Origin: Microbulbifer sp. SAOS-129_SWC
GTDB lineage: Bacteria > Pseudomonadota > Gammaproteobacteria > Pseudomonadales > Cellvibrionaceae
Reading direction: 5' to 3'
DNA: 64,000 nucleotides
Assembly (NCBI RefSeq): GCF_039696035.1
Contig: NZ_CP155567.1
Coordinates: forward strand, 1,545,001-1,609,000
In this document: one piece after another, positions 47,483 to 56,611 of the stretch
How positions within the stretch are numbered: position 1 is the first letter of the stretch
Layout: each line of letters starts with the position of its first letter
Notes under the pieces: model-generated
The model's input: only the letters and a program-made list of their open reading frames with translations
What the model was told of the DNA's origin: nothing
Database searches by the model: none
Program-made: the position numbers and the translations under genes

Positions 47483-49651
47483 TTAGTCGCTGCCAAATTG
47501 GCCTTTTGCGAAGGTGCGCGGTGGTCCGATCAGCGGAGTTTTTACCGGTGCGGCGGCGCCGGGAATAATCACAAAAGAATTACTGCCCGGGTTGATATCG
47601 TAAAACAGCGGCCCGTCCTTGCGCCAGTTGTTCAGCAGCCACAGATTTCCGGATGGGTCTACGCCGCCGCCGGTGACGCGGTCCAGTGCGTCGCTGGTGT
47701 AGCCGGTGTCCGGTGAAATGGCATCGCCTAGGGTTTTCCCCGGCGGGCATTGGCCGACGCCGCAAAAATGTGAGAGACCAGTGTTCGGCCATTCGTAATC
47801 GTCATCGACATCCTCCAGCGGCCTGGAGCCGAAGTTGAACACCCACAGCGAGTCGTTGCCGTCGATAGCACTCCCCCAGGGAATGGTCAGTCCACCGACA
47901 TTGGCGAACTGCTGCGGTGTGTCGCCGTTGGCCGGGTAGAAGATTATCGAAGGGTTGCCGCCGCCTTGCGGATCCAGCGGATCCATGCAGGGGATGTTGA
48001 TGGCATCGGAGCTGGAAACCCACATGTTGCCCTGGCTGTCCCCGGAGATTCCCATCGGCCAAGACACGGAAACGGCGGAAGAGTCCACGGTTTCCACCGA
48101 GTCGTCGGGAGAGAGAATATAGATCTGTTGCGCCTTGTTGCCGGTCACCCAGGCGCGGCCCAGTGGATCTACGGCGAGGGCGAAGGGCTTGAGCAGCGGG
48201 GAATCCGAATCGGGCTCGGTGCCGCCGCCGGGTAATAGAATATTGTGCGCCAGCGCCGGGTTGCCATGGGGGATGATGGTAATGCTGTCGCTGCCGCAGT
48301 TGGCCACCCAGATATTGCCGTGCCGGTCGGATACAGTGCCTTGCGGCCAAGAAATATGGCCGCGGGTGAAACCGCTGAATGGTGACAGCGGCGCGCCGCT
48401 GGGGTGGAACAGCGATACGCTGTTGTGGGTGGCCGGAATTTTCTTCCGCGGGTCTGGCGGTATGGTGCCGTCGGCGCACTGGGGTGATTCGAAGCCGAAG
48501 TTACCCACCCAGATATGGCCGCGTGGATCCAGGGTGATACCGAAGCCGGCGCCGCTGAGCCCACCACCGAAATAGGGCGAACCGGGATAGCGCTGGCCCC
48601 AGGGAGTGAACTTCAGCAGGCGCTGGCCGGTACAGGCGACTTCATCGGGCGCTTTGGGCACATAATTGTCGAGAATCCAGGCATAGCCGCGCCGGTCGAA
48701 GGCGATGTTGCCCGGACCGTTCATCAGGTTGGTGTTGTCCTGCTGGCTGTAGAAGCCACCGGTAAATTTGATGAACAGCAGCCAGTTGGTCGGGCGCTTC
48801 AGCAGGGCCGGCTGGAACACCGGCGATGCCAGCGACAGCAGAAACAGTGGATCGTCGGTGAGCACGGGATAATTCGGGTAGGCTGGGTAGCGGGCGACAT
48901 TGGCGAGGGCCTGCAATACCGTGTGTGGCGCTGCGCCACCGATGGGTGTGGTAGCGTCAAACAGCGCCAGGCAGTTGGCGGCACTGGCGACACACCCTGC
49001 GACCACATTGCTCAGCGAATTGAATGTGCGGTAGGTGGAAGTGTCGCTGCCGTTGGGTTCTTTCAGCAGGATGTCGCTGGCGTTGCCGGTGTGCGGATCG
49101 GCCATATTCGCGGTCATATGCACGGCATTCAGCATGCCGTATCGATTACCGCGGATGTTGCGTTCGTGGATGAACTGGGCGAAGGCGATAGCGGTAGCCA
49201 CTGTGGTGCGCTCGTTCACTATATAGCGCTGCCCGTGGTGGCGCGGTGAGCCGATCGCACTTGCCAGCATCCTCGGGCCCTGTTCGGCCACCAGGAACAG
49301 CAGCGGCTTCAGGTGTGGGGCTGGCCCCAGTGGCGTGCGGTAGTGCAGCGTGAAGCGCCCCTGATCGTCGGTCTCGGTCGTGTCGGCCACGCGGCCGCCG
49401 TAGTGGCTGCCGGCGTAGCTCACATACAGCTTTACCTGGTAACCGGGCAGGGGATTGCTGTTGCCTTCCACCTCGCCGCGAATGGTTGTTCCGCGGCCGA
49501 AATACAGGTAGCTGTCCCAGGAGGAGAATTGTGGTAAAGAGGGTTGCGCAACAAGCGGCGCCGTCCAACAAGCGAGGTGGCATAGCAGAGCCAGCGGGAG
49601 CAAGCACTGACGGCGATACAGTGTACGGGCTTGTGCGAGACGATCTTCCAT
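47483..49651 (-). CDS. Secreted NHL/Vgb-like beta-propeller protein with N-terminal carboxypeptidase-regulatory-like domain
   Basis: A 722-residue exported protein. After a signal peptide (LLPLALLCHLACWTAPLVAQ) comes a beta-sandwich-like region (TIRGEVEGNSNPLPGYQVKLYVS and TDDQGRFTLHYRTPLG, about residues 55-115). From about 300 onward there are propeller blades with the pattern (G/D)x(I/W)W(V/I), for example GYAWILDN, GHIWVGNFG, GNIWVANCG, GRAWVTGN, GNMWVSS and GNLWLLNN. Several cysteines suggest disulfides. The role is unknown; ligand binding or surface adhesion is possible. A degraded copy of its 3' end lies at 43136-43310. Confidence 0.78.
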   Translation of the reverse strand: MEDRLAQARTLYRRQCLLPLALLCHLACWTAPLVAQPSLPQFSSWDSYLYFGRGTTIRGEVEGNSNPLPGYQVKLYVSYAGSHYGGRVADTTETDDQGRFTLHYRTPLGPAPHLKPLLFLVAEQGPRMLASAIGSPRHHGQRYIVNERTTVATAIAFAQFIHERNIRGNRYGMLNAVHMTANMADPHTGNASDILLKEPNGSDTSTYRTFNSLSNVVAGCVASAANCLALFDATTPIGGAAPHTVLQALANVARYPAYPNYPVLTDDPLFLLSLASPVFQPALLKRPTNWLLFIKFTGGFYSQQDNTNLMNGPGNIAFDRRGYAWILDNYVPKAPDEVACTGQRLLKFTPWGQRYPGSPYFGGGLSGAGFGITLDPRGHIWVGNFGFESPQCADGTIPPDPRKKIPATHNSVSLFHPSGAPLSPFSGFTRGHISWPQGTVSDRHGNIWVANCGSDSITIIPHGNPALAHNILLPGGGTEPDSDSPLLKPFALAVDPLGRAWVTGNKAQQIYILSPDDSVETVDSSAVSVSWPMGISGDSQGNMWVSSSDAINIPCMDPLDPQGGGNPSIIFYPANGDTPQQFANVGGLTIPWGSAIDGNDSLWVFNFGSRPLEDVDDDYEWPNTGLSHFCGVGQCPPGKTLGDAISPDTGYTSDALDRVTGGGVDPSGNLWLLNNWRKDGPLFYDINPGSNSFVIIPGAAAPVKTPLIGPPRTFAKGQFGSD

Positions 49652-50097
49652 GAACCTGAATTCCTTACAACCGGGATTTCATACAACGAGGGTTCACGAC
49701 TGCGAAGAGCCGGATTGGACGCGCGGTGAAAAAAGTATGGCACAGGTGGTGGTGACGGCATGGAACCCGCGCGGACGCGCCTGTATGCCAGACCAGTGCC
49801 CTGACATCGCGATTGCCGGCGCGCAGCGGGAACTCCGGGTGCGGGGATGTTGCCTGATTGGGAGCGGTATTCCGCGCAGCGCATCGCTGGCGACCACGGC
49901 TGACCGCAGTAGAGCGTTTGTCCACCGCAAGGGTGTATGGCGTTCCCCGGTCAAGGGGAAGAATATGGCTACGCAGGCGCAGTGCCCGACAGGTGACTGT
50001 GTGGTCCGCAGGGGCCACTGTGGTGGCAGCGGGCGTGGTATCATAGGCGTGTTTTTAATCATCGAATGGGTGCGGCAATGTGCCCGGAGGAGAGCGT
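49652..50097. other. Intergenic region upstream of djlA
   Basis: 446 bp between divergent genes. A long plus-strand frame (from 49650) crosses it and runs out of frame into djlA. It shows no family features or fitting ribosome binding site, so I treat it as non-coding. A strong ribosome binding site for djlA (GGAGGAGAG) lies at its end. Confidence 0.5.
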
Positions 50098-50880
50098 ATG
50101 TCCTGGCTTGGCGGGGCGATCGGGGCCGGAATCGGCCTGGTGTTTGGTGGTCCCATCGGAGCGGCACTGGGGGCTTGGATCGGCAGTTCCTTCACGACTG
50201 GCCTGCAGCGCGCGTCGAGCGCCGCCGGCGGACTGAACCGCGACGGCGCGCAGACGGTATTCATCGTCACGCTGTTCTCGATGTTGGCAAAAATGGCCAA
50301 GGCCGACGGTCAGGTGTCCAAGGCGGAAGTGCAGTTTGTCGAAGACTTTATGCGGGTCAACCTGCGCCTCAGTGCCGAGGATCGCAAACAGGCGATCAAG
50401 ATTTTCCAGAACGCCAAGACCGATTCATACACGATCTACGACTACGCCGAGCAGTACCGCCAGCTGGTGCGCAACCAGGCCATGCGCGAAATGGTCTACC
50501 GTGTGCTGTTCGCGGTGGCCTATGCCGACGGCCAGATGCATGCCAGTGAAGAGGAAATCCTGCGTCGTATCCCCGCTTATCTGGGGCTGCACGAATCTAT
50601 CTTCGCGGCCATGCAGGGCGAGTTCGGCCAGCGCGGCGCCGACACCGCCGTCAGCCTGGAGCAGCACTACGCGGTGCTGGACTGCGATCCCGAGGCCAGC
50701 GACCGCGACCTGAAGTTGGCCTACCGGCGCAAGGCAGCAGAATTCCATCCCGACAAGATTGTCGCCAAGGGGTTGCCGGAGGAGTTTATGCGCCACGCGG
50801 AAGACCAGATGAAATCGGTCACCGTGGCCTACGATACCATCGTCGCGGCGCGCAAACGCCGCGCCGCGGCCAGTGCCTGA
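50098..50880 (+). CDS. djlA: Membrane-anchored co-chaperone DjlA
   Basis: A 260-residue protein with the DjlA domain order. A glycine-rich N-terminal membrane helix (WLGGAIGAGIGLVFGGPIGAALG) comes first. A TerB-like helical domain (about residues 55-180, AKADGQVSKAEVQFVEDF and AVAYADGQMHASEEEI) follows. A C-terminal J-domain (about 195-260) carries the HPD motif in EFHPDKIVAKG. It stimulates DnaK at the inner membrane and is linked to envelope stress responses. ATG 50098 has GGAGGAGAG upstream; an earlier in-frame ATG (50080) is less well placed. bolA follows after 42 bp. Confidence 0.93.
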   Translation: MSWLGGAIGAGIGLVFGGPIGAALGAWIGSSFTTGLQRASSAAGGLNRDGAQTVFIVTLFSMLAKMAKADGQVSKAEVQFVEDFMRVNLRLSAEDRKQAIKIFQNAKTDSYTIYDYAEQYRQLVRNQAMREMVYRVLFAVAYADGQMHASEEEILRRIPAYLGLHESIFAAMQGEFGQRGADTAVSLEQHYAVLDCDPEASDRDLKLAYRRKAAEFHPDKIVAKGLPEEFMRHAEDQMKSVTVAYDTIVAARKRRAAASA

Positions 50881-50922
50881 CGCCGCGCAAGTGTCCTATC
50901 AACGCAAGTATCGAGGTAACGA

Positions 50923-51225
50923 ATGAGTCTGGCGGAACAGATCCAACAGAAATTGACTGACGCTTTTTCCCCGGCCTATGTCGACGTGCAGTGCGAGAGC
51001 CACCTGCACAATGTGCCGGCCGGTGCCGAGATGCATTTCCGTGTGGTGCTGGTGACCGAGGCCTTTGCCGCACTGCGCAAGGTGCAGCGCCACCAGAAAG
51101 TCTACGGCGTGCTGGCGGAGGAAATGGCCGGGCCGGTGCATGCGCTGGCGTTGCATGCCTACAGCCCGGAAGAGTGGCAGGGTGAGGCACCGGAAAGCCC
51201 ACAGTGCCTGGGTGGCAGCAAGTAA
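50923..51225 (+). CDS. bolA: BolA-family protein
   Basis: A 100-residue BolA/IbaG-type protein. BolA family features are the conserved histidine in SHLHNVPAG, the FRVVLVTEAF strand and the (R)HQKVYGVLAEE helix. BolA proteins work with monothiol glutaredoxins in iron-sulfur handling and act as regulators of morphology under stress. The start ATG follows GAGG. It is downstream of djlA on the same strand and probably co-transcribed. Confidence 0.93.
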   Translation: MSLAEQIQQKLTDAFSPAYVDVQCESHLHNVPAGAEMHFRVVLVTEAFAALRKVQRHQKVYGVLAEEMAGPVHALALHAYSPEEWQGEAPESPQCLGGSK

Positions 51226-51522
51226 CACGGCGGGTACTACCGGGCAGCCCGCCGACTCTCCTGTCCGCCCGAGTTGTCCGAGCTCGGGTGGCTATTTTCG
51301 ATTCGCGTCGCCCGCGGCGATCACTTTTCCCTTCTAATTCATTGCCCGGCGACGGAATAGCGGCGCGCCAAAATAAATATTACTCCGCCGAATTAGCCCA
51401 TTAGCCCTTTTTTGGCATTATTTTTTGGTTATTTTTTCTACAGCATTGTCATCGTATGCTTAGACTTTCCATTGATTGGGTTGATCGCAGTTTGATCTGC
51501 TGGAAGTTAATGGAGTTAACCA
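51226..51522 (+). promoter_or_regulatory. Leader/promoter region of first ompW-like gene
   Basis: About 300 bp without a gene. The last 91 nt, starting TTTTTTCTACAG (51432-51443) and ending GGAGTTAACCAATG, closely resemble the leader of the second ompW-like gene at the same distance from its start codon. A shared promoter or regulator site is likely. The exact -35/-10 could not be placed. Confidence 0.6.
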
Positions 51523-52341
51523 ATGAAGATGTCGCGTGTACTTATTCCTGTATTGGCGCCGTTGGCGGCTGTTGTTTCCGCTGGTGCCTCTGCCGGTGGT
51601 TCCGGTTATGTACCGGCACCCCCCCCGATGAAGCAGAACTCGATGATCTTTCGGGTCGGCGCATCGTATATCACCCCCCGCTCGGACCAGATCTCCTTTG
51701 TGGATGACACCTTCGTGTTCGGCGATGCCTTCCGCGCGCGGATGGATCCGGACGGCGAGTGGGGCTGGTATCTGAGCGGTGAGTGGAGACCGCTGGATCA
51801 CTGGGGCCTGGAGCTGAGCTATGTCAATGGTGACGACCATACCGGTGGCAATGCGGACGGCTATTTCTCCTTCGTTGATGTTTACGACCGGTTCAACACC
51901 AACGATGGCAGGTTCCGCGACCTGGGCGAGTTCCAGAGTGAAATGAGCGCCGCCAACGTGAAGTGGTATCCGATGCGCCCCGATTGCATGGTGCAGCCAT
52001 ACATTGGACTCGGTATCAATTACACGGATTTCAGCGATGAGAGTTTCACCGCGATACGCCGCTCCGACCTGCGCGACGTGGGGCTGCGGAGCAAATTGAA
52101 CATGGGCTACAGCTGGGGCTACACCTGGCAGGCCGGTGTGGACTTTAATTTCGGCCACGATAGTGCCTGGCTGGTAAACCTGTCGGCAGTCTACGTCGAC
52201 TCCGAGACCGACATGCAATTCTCCGTCTACGACGACGGCACCAATCCGGATACCGCCGGAACCTTTGAGTCCTACTCCGGTGACTACAACTACAACCCGT
52301 GGACCTTCAATATTGGTGTTGGTTACAAGTTCTCGTTCTGA
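51523..52341 (+). CDS. OmpW-family outer-membrane protein (paralogue 1)
   Basis: A 272-residue beta-barrel protein. The signal peptide ends ASAGG, and the mature N-terminus has GYVPAPPP, shared with the next gene. Barrel segments are OmpW-like: FRVGASYITP, WGLELSYVNG, MVQPYIGLGINYTDF, and the terminal WTFNIGVGYKFSF ending in Phe. OmpW proteins are eight-stranded barrels with a hydrophobic channel. ATG 51523 has GGAG 8 nt upstream. A terminator follows. Confidence 0.9.
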   Translation: MKMSRVLIPVLAPLAAVVSAGASAGGSGYVPAPPPMKQNSMIFRVGASYITPRSDQISFVDDTFVFGDAFRARMDPDGEWGWYLSGEWRPLDHWGLELSYVNGDDHTGGNADGYFSFVDVYDRFNTNDGRFRDLGEFQSEMSAANVKWYPMRPDCMVQPYIGLGINYTDFSDESFTAIRRSDLRDVGLRSKLNMGYSWGYTWQAGVDFNFGHDSAWLVNLSAVYVDSETDMQFSVYDDGTNPDTAGTFESYSGDYNYNPWTFNIGVGYKFSF

Positions 52342-52362
52342 TTCGATCGGGTATTTCTCGAC

Positions 52363-52387
52363 AAGGGCGCCGAGGCGCCCTTTTTTT
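52363..52387 (+). terminator. Terminator after ompW-like gene 1
   Basis: GGGCGC and GCGCCC pair around CGAG, flanked by AA and a T run of seven. Confidence 0.92.
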
Positions 52388-52775
52388 GTTTGCCTCCGGG
52401 AGGATATTGCGCTTCTGAGGCGACGGTGGGGCGCAATAAGTGGTGCAACCTGCTGCGTGGGGCGCCTGCATTAAACGGTTTGCCGCTGACGCATGAATCC
52501 TCGCCCCGGATTGTCAGCAGTGAAAACTATGGCGCCATATGGCGCCGTATTTATCGGTTGGAAGCCCCCTTGTTGGAGCACCGCCGAAATCAAAATTTGG
52601 AATTCAGATAATTTGCGCGCCACAAAAAAGGGCATTACGCCAACTTTACGTAAAAGTTCCAATGCTGTGGTCTTTTTTTGGGTGTTTTTTCTACAGTCAT
52701 TTTTTCTCGTGTCTAGACTGAAAGTGATTGGGTTAATTGCTGTTCAATTTGCCGAATATCAATGGAGTTTTACCA
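52388..52775 (+). promoter_or_regulatory. Spacer and leader of second ompW-like gene
   Basis: About 390 bp without a gene. A perfect 16-bp palindrome GGCGCCATATGGCGCC lies at 52531-52546. From 52685 the leader TTTTTTCTACAG to the ATG at 52776 repeats the leader of paralogue 1 at the identical 91-nt distance. The short frames here are not credible genes. Confidence 0.6.
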
Positions 52776-53576
52776 ATGAAAATGACGCGCATTCTGACAC
52801 CCCTTGCGCTAGCTGTTTCCGCAGCTGCCGCTTCCACTGCGATGGCAGGTCCGTCCGGTTATGTGCCGGCGCCGCCGCCTGCAGGGCTGTATAAGGCCGG
52901 GACAGCGGTGGTGCGTATCGGTGCATCAGAGGTTGATCCGGATGACAGTTCCAGCAACCTCCGCTATCCAGATTTGTTCCCCTTTTACGATGGCTCGCGT
53001 GTTGAACTCGACAGCGACACCACCTGGAACTTCTCTGCGATGTTTATGCCGGCGGACCATTTCGGTGTGGAGTTCACCTACACCGGCCAGTCCGACCTGG
53101 ATATGGATCTGCGCAACCTGGACTCGTTCTACGTAGACCAGTTTGATACCAACAGACTGAGACTCGGAACCCTGAAAAGCAGTTCGGGTACGTTGATGTT
53201 TAACTGGTTCCCGGTGTGCACTGAGTCCTGGGTGCAGCCTTATGTCGGTATCGGTGCCAACTACACCGATTTCGATAGCCTGACCCTGCGCGGAAATGCC
53301 AATGACTACCTTTCCATTGTCGACGACGGTCTGGGGGTCGATTATCCCGGCCGCGTTTATGTGGACAATAGATGGGGCTGGGCCGGCCAGGTCGGTGTCG
53401 ACATCCTGTTTGGACGCGACAGCAACTGGCTGGTGAATGCGGCGGTGCAGTACCTGGACGTCGAGACCACCATGGATATCCACTATCCGGTCGAAAACAA
53501 TTACGTCAACTCGATCAGGACTGACCTGGACGTCGACCCATGGATTTACAACCTGGGCATCGGTTACAAGTTCTGA
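52776..53576 (+). CDS. OmpW-family outer-membrane protein (paralogue 2)
   Basis: A 266-residue paralogue of the preceding protein, sharing the signal-peptide start MKMxR and the mature GYVPAPPP motif. It also shares the barrel segments VQPYVGIGANYTDF and WGWAGQVGVDILFG and the end WIYNLGIGYKF with terminal Phe. ATG 52776 has GGAG 8 nt upstream; an in-frame upstream start at 52737 would precede the signal peptide. The sequence in between has diverged, so the duplication is not recent. A UUCG hairpin terminator follows. Confidence 0.9.
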   Translation: MKMTRILTPLALAVSAAAASTAMAGPSGYVPAPPPAGLYKAGTAVVRIGASEVDPDDSSSNLRYPDLFPFYDGSRVELDSDTTWNFSAMFMPADHFGVEFTYTGQSDLDMDLRNLDSFYVDQFDTNRLRLGTLKSSSGTLMFNWFPVCTESWVQPYVGIGANYTDFDSLTLRGNANDYLSIVDDGLGVDYPGRVYVDNRWGWAGQVGVDILFGRDSNWLVNAAVQYLDVETTMDIHYPVENNYVNSIRTDLDVDPWIYNLGIGYKF

Positions 53577-53597
53577 TATTTTCTGCCATTCGGTAGG

Positions 53598-53621
53598 AAA
53601 AGGCGCTTCGGCGCCTTTTTT
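53598..53621 (+). terminator. UUCG hairpin terminator after ompW-like gene 2
   Basis: AAGGCGC and GCGCCTT enclose a TTCG tetraloop, followed by a T run. Confidence 0.93.
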
Positions 53622-53738
53622 ATTGGTGTCGTCTTGGCGGGAATAGGGATTCGGGGCAGGCGGGCGCATACCCGCCCGCCGTGTTTTGTTTAAGCACCGA
53701 ACCCGTTCATGTTTGGCGCAACGGCAGCGCCGCTTTGG

Positions 53739-54719
53739 TTAAGGCTCTGCGGGGCTGCCGAATACCGGCATGCCATCGTCAGACCAGCCAAATGCCTTGA
53801 TATAGGTATGACGATTCGGGTCCCACAGCGGATCGCCATCGATCTCGGTATAAGTACGGGCGTGGAAGACCAGGATATCCTGTTGGCCGTCCTCGGACAC
53901 CGTAAAGCTGTTGTGGCCGGGGCCGTAGATACCGCGCTGGTAGCAGCTCTGGAATACCGGCTCGGGCGACTTGGTCCAGCTGTGTGGATCGAGCAGATCG
54001 GCATGCTCGTCGGCGTAGAGCAGGCCCATGCAGTAATTGTGGTTGGTCGCGCTGGCGGAGTAGCTGATAAAAATTCGTCCGTGGCGCTTGATCACTGCCG
54101 GTCCCTCGTTGACGGCAAAACCGATGGTCTCCCAATCGTATTCCGGTACCGTCAGGCATACCGGTTCGCCACCAATGGTGGTGGGAGAGGTCAGCGGGGC
54201 GATATACAGGTTGGAATTGCCGGGAATATCCGGGCCCTTCTGCGCCCACAGGTAATAGTGCTGACCGCGGTGCTCGAAACAGGTGGCATCCAGGCAGAAG
54301 GTATCAATACCGGAATCCACATGGCTCAGGGTCCATTCGCCTTCCAGCGGGTTGGCGGCGCTGGTGGTCAGCGCGTACATGCGGTGCTGGAACAGATCGT
54401 CCTCGATTTCCCGCGACGGAGCCGCGGCGAAGTAGATGGCCCAGGTGCCGTCGATATAGTGAATTTCCGGGGCCCAGATCAGATCGGAGTAGGGGCCGCT
54501 ATCCGGCTTGCGCCAGACGGTGACCTGCTCGGCGGTTGCCAGTCCGGCGAGGGTGGTGGCACGGCGCAATTCGAGCCGATCGTATTCCGGCACCGAGGCA
54601 ATAAAGTAGTAGTGGTTGTCGCTGTGGCGATAGATATAGGGATCGGCGCGCTGTTCGATCAGCGGTTGAATCAGGGGACAAGACTCGGACACGGGTAACT
54701 CCAACATTGACTTCGGCAT
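53739..54719 (-). CDS. Family 43 glycoside hydrolase, cytoplasmic (arabinofuranosidase candidate)
   Basis: A 326-residue five-bladed-propeller hydrolase. GH43-type catalytic residues are visible: the base Asp in QRADPYIYRH, the pKa-modulating Asp in FCLDATCF and the acid Glu in VNEGPAVIKR. Such enzymes release L-arabinofuranose from arabinan or arabinoxylan fragments; some release xylose. There is no signal peptide, so it should act inside the cell on imported oligosaccharides. It lies 38 bp downstream of a GPH-family sugar symporter on the same strand and beside an L-arabinose pathway, favouring arabinose as its product. The start ATG 54719 could also be 54707. Confidence 0.87.
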   Translation of the reverse strand: MPKSMLELPVSESCPLIQPLIEQRADPYIYRHSDNHYYFIASVPEYDRLELRRATTLAGLATAEQVTVWRKPDSGPYSDLIWAPEIHYIDGTWAIYFAAAPSREIEDDLFQHRMYALTTSAANPLEGEWTLSHVDSGIDTFCLDATCFEHRGQHYYLWAQKGPDIPGNSNLYIAPLTSPTTIGGEPVCLTVPEYDWETIGFAVNEGPAVIKRHGRIFISYSASATNHNYCMGLLYADEHADLLDPHSWTKSPEPVFQSCYQRGIYGPGHNSFTVSEDGQQDILVFHARTYTEIDGDPLWDPNRHTYIKAFGWSDDGMPVFGSPAEP

Positions 54720-54757
54720 CCGGGCGCCGGCTTCGGCGCCCGCTAGAGGTTCGGGAA

Positions 54758-56149
54758 TCAGGGCGCTGGCGCGTTCAGCTCGGCGGCTGCGGCGCCGTCG
54801 GTCGATGCGCCGGCCGGCACAATTTCGCCGCGCTTGAGGCCCTCGTAGTAATCGTTGGTGATTACGTAGGAGCGCATCAACATACCCATCAGGAAGTGGA
54901 AGAAGCCGGGGATGACGCTCAACATGAGGGCGATCCCCATCAGGGAAAAGTCACTTTGCGGCTGGTTCGGTACATAGTCGAAGAATGCCAACAGCCAGCC
55001 CACCATCGCGCCGGCGATGCCCATGCCGGCCTTCTGGAAAAACGAGATACCGCCGAATGCCAGGCCCGAGGCGCGCCTGCCGGTCTTGGCCTCGCCGTAG
55101 TCCACGGCCTCGGCGATGGCTGACCAGAATACCGGTGCATGCAGGTCGACGACAAAAGAGAGCAGGAAATAGAGCGCGAAGGCCAGCCATCGGTCGCCGG
55201 GACTCACGGCAAAGTACAGCACCACACTCAGCGCGCCGACGAGTATCTGGCTGTTACTGAACAGCTTGATCTTGCAGTAGCGCTTGGTGATCCAGGTGGA
55301 GGCCACCATTGCCAGGATCGCGGCCACCACACCGGTGGCGAGGAATGCGGAGACGGTCTGTGCGTCGCCGCCCAGGTAGTACTTGGCGTAATAGGCGGCC
55401 ACGGAACCGCGCACGACGTAGCCGATGGTACCCACCAGACACACACCGGTCAGGATCAGCCACTGGTCGTTCTGCAGCAGGTTGCGTGCCTGGGCTAGTA
55501 GCGGCGTGCGGTCCGGCTCGTACTGAACGCGCTCCTCGGTGGCGAAGAAGCAGAAGATAAACAGTGCCGTGGCCAGCAGGGCCATCAGGCCCATGGCCAT
55601 CTGGTAACCGGTGGCCAGCTTGTCCTCGCCCCAGGTCGCGGCCAGGATCGGCACCACGATGGTCACCAGAAAGGCCGCGATCTTGGCAAAGAACAGGCGG
55701 TAGCCATTGGCGGAGAGGCGCTCCTTGGGATCGTCAGTGAGAACGCCGATGATCGAGATATACGGGATGGTCACCGCGGTGAACATCAGCGTCACCAGGA
55801 TATAGGTGGCGTAGGCCCATACCAGCTTGCCGTTGTAGTCGAAATCCGGGGTGCTGAAGGTCAGGAACACCGACACGCCGAACGGTACGGCCAGAAACAG
55901 GAAGTAGGGGCGGTAGCGGCCCCAGCGGGTGGTGTAGCGGTCGGTGATGGTACCCATCAGCGGATCGGTGACCGCGTCGATAAACCGCACCAGCAGAAAC
56001 AGCAGCGCCATGTCCTGGGGTCTGAGGCCGTAAATATCGGTATAAAAGAAGGAGATGATCAGCATCATCGACGAAATGACCACATTGACGGCCATATCGC
56101 CGGCACCGAAGCCGACCTTTTCAAAGATGGAAAGCTTGCTGGACTGCAT
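54758..56149 (-). CDS. GPH-family (MelB-like) sugar:cation symporter
   Basis: A 463-residue transporter with 12 membrane segments. The family N-terminus is clear (KVGFGAGDMAVNVVISSMML, then FYTDIYGLRPQDMALLFLLVRFIDAVTDP in parts). The loop DRYTTRWGRYRPYFL is typical. Members bring in oligosaccharides or pentosides with protons or sodium. It is the first gene of a two-gene minus-strand operon with the GH43 enzyme, so it probably imports arabino-oligosaccharides. It is divergent from the GntR regulator gene. Confidence 0.92.
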   Translation of the reverse strand: MQSSKLSIFEKVGFGAGDMAVNVVISSMMLIISFFYTDIYGLRPQDMALLFLLVRFIDAVTDPLMGTITDRYTTRWGRYRPYFLFLAVPFGVSVFLTFSTPDFDYNGKLVWAYATYILVTLMFTAVTIPYISIIGVLTDDPKERLSANGYRLFFAKIAAFLVTIVVPILAATWGEDKLATGYQMAMGLMALLATALFIFCFFATEERVQYEPDRTPLLAQARNLLQNDQWLILTGVCLVGTIGYVVRGSVAAYYAKYYLGGDAQTVSAFLATGVVAAILAMVASTWITKRYCKIKLFSNSQILVGALSVVLYFAVSPGDRWLAFALYFLLSFVVDLHAPVFWSAIAEAVDYGEAKTGRRASGLAFGGISFFQKAGMGIAGAMVGWLLAFFDYVPNQPQSDFSLMGIALMLSVIPGFFHFLMGMLMRSYVITNDYYEGLKRGEIVPAGASTDGAAAAELNAPAP

Positions 56150-56611
56150 TGTTATCTATTCCCGTCATCTATCGCAGGGGAGCGGCTGCCCGTGAGCGCG
56201 CCGCTTATTATCATCGAGCGTTTGCGATATATATATTATTGTAGTATTAATGTCAAAAGCGCGACACGATTACACGCTGGACTGCTGGATATAAGAGCAT
56301 TTCCGCTGAAAAATCGCACAGAATATTGTTGACCCGCTGGCCGGATTTCGTCGCGCTTGCATTGGGGGAATGCCGGGGCGTTCAGTTGCGCAAGTCTGGC
56401 ATGCAGGGCTCGGCTCCGGCCGTCGATGGGGTACCGGGAGCGGTACCCATTCCGTCGTTAGCGGGCTAATCCCACCATGCAGGTTGCTAGCCTGTACCAA
56501 TGGTGCGGACCTAAATGTAGAATGGTTCTTTGCGGAGTGGCTTCACTCCGCCCGATATTCCCGGTCCCGAGGTTCCGTCAAGCGGCGGCCGATTTTTTCA
56601 AGGCATTGAAT
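56150..56611. promoter_or_regulatory. Divergent region between symporter and GntR regulator genes
   Basis: 462 bp without a gene. Near the symporter start an AT-rich run contains ATTATTGTAGTATTAAT (56236-56252), loosely related to the TCATACAATA motif near the araD1 gene, so a regulator site is possible. Downstream, toward the regulator gene, are a near-perfect hairpin TGGGGTACC/GGTACCCA (56427-56449) and a perfect GCGGAGTG-GCTT-CACTCCGC hairpin (56532-56551) in the presumed leader. Confidence 0.5.

Noticed and set aside
49650..50549. Long 299-codon frame overlapping djlA
   Set aside because: It overlaps most of djlA in another frame, is Arg/Gly-rich as expected of a GC-rich shadow, and lacks a ribosome binding site or domain.
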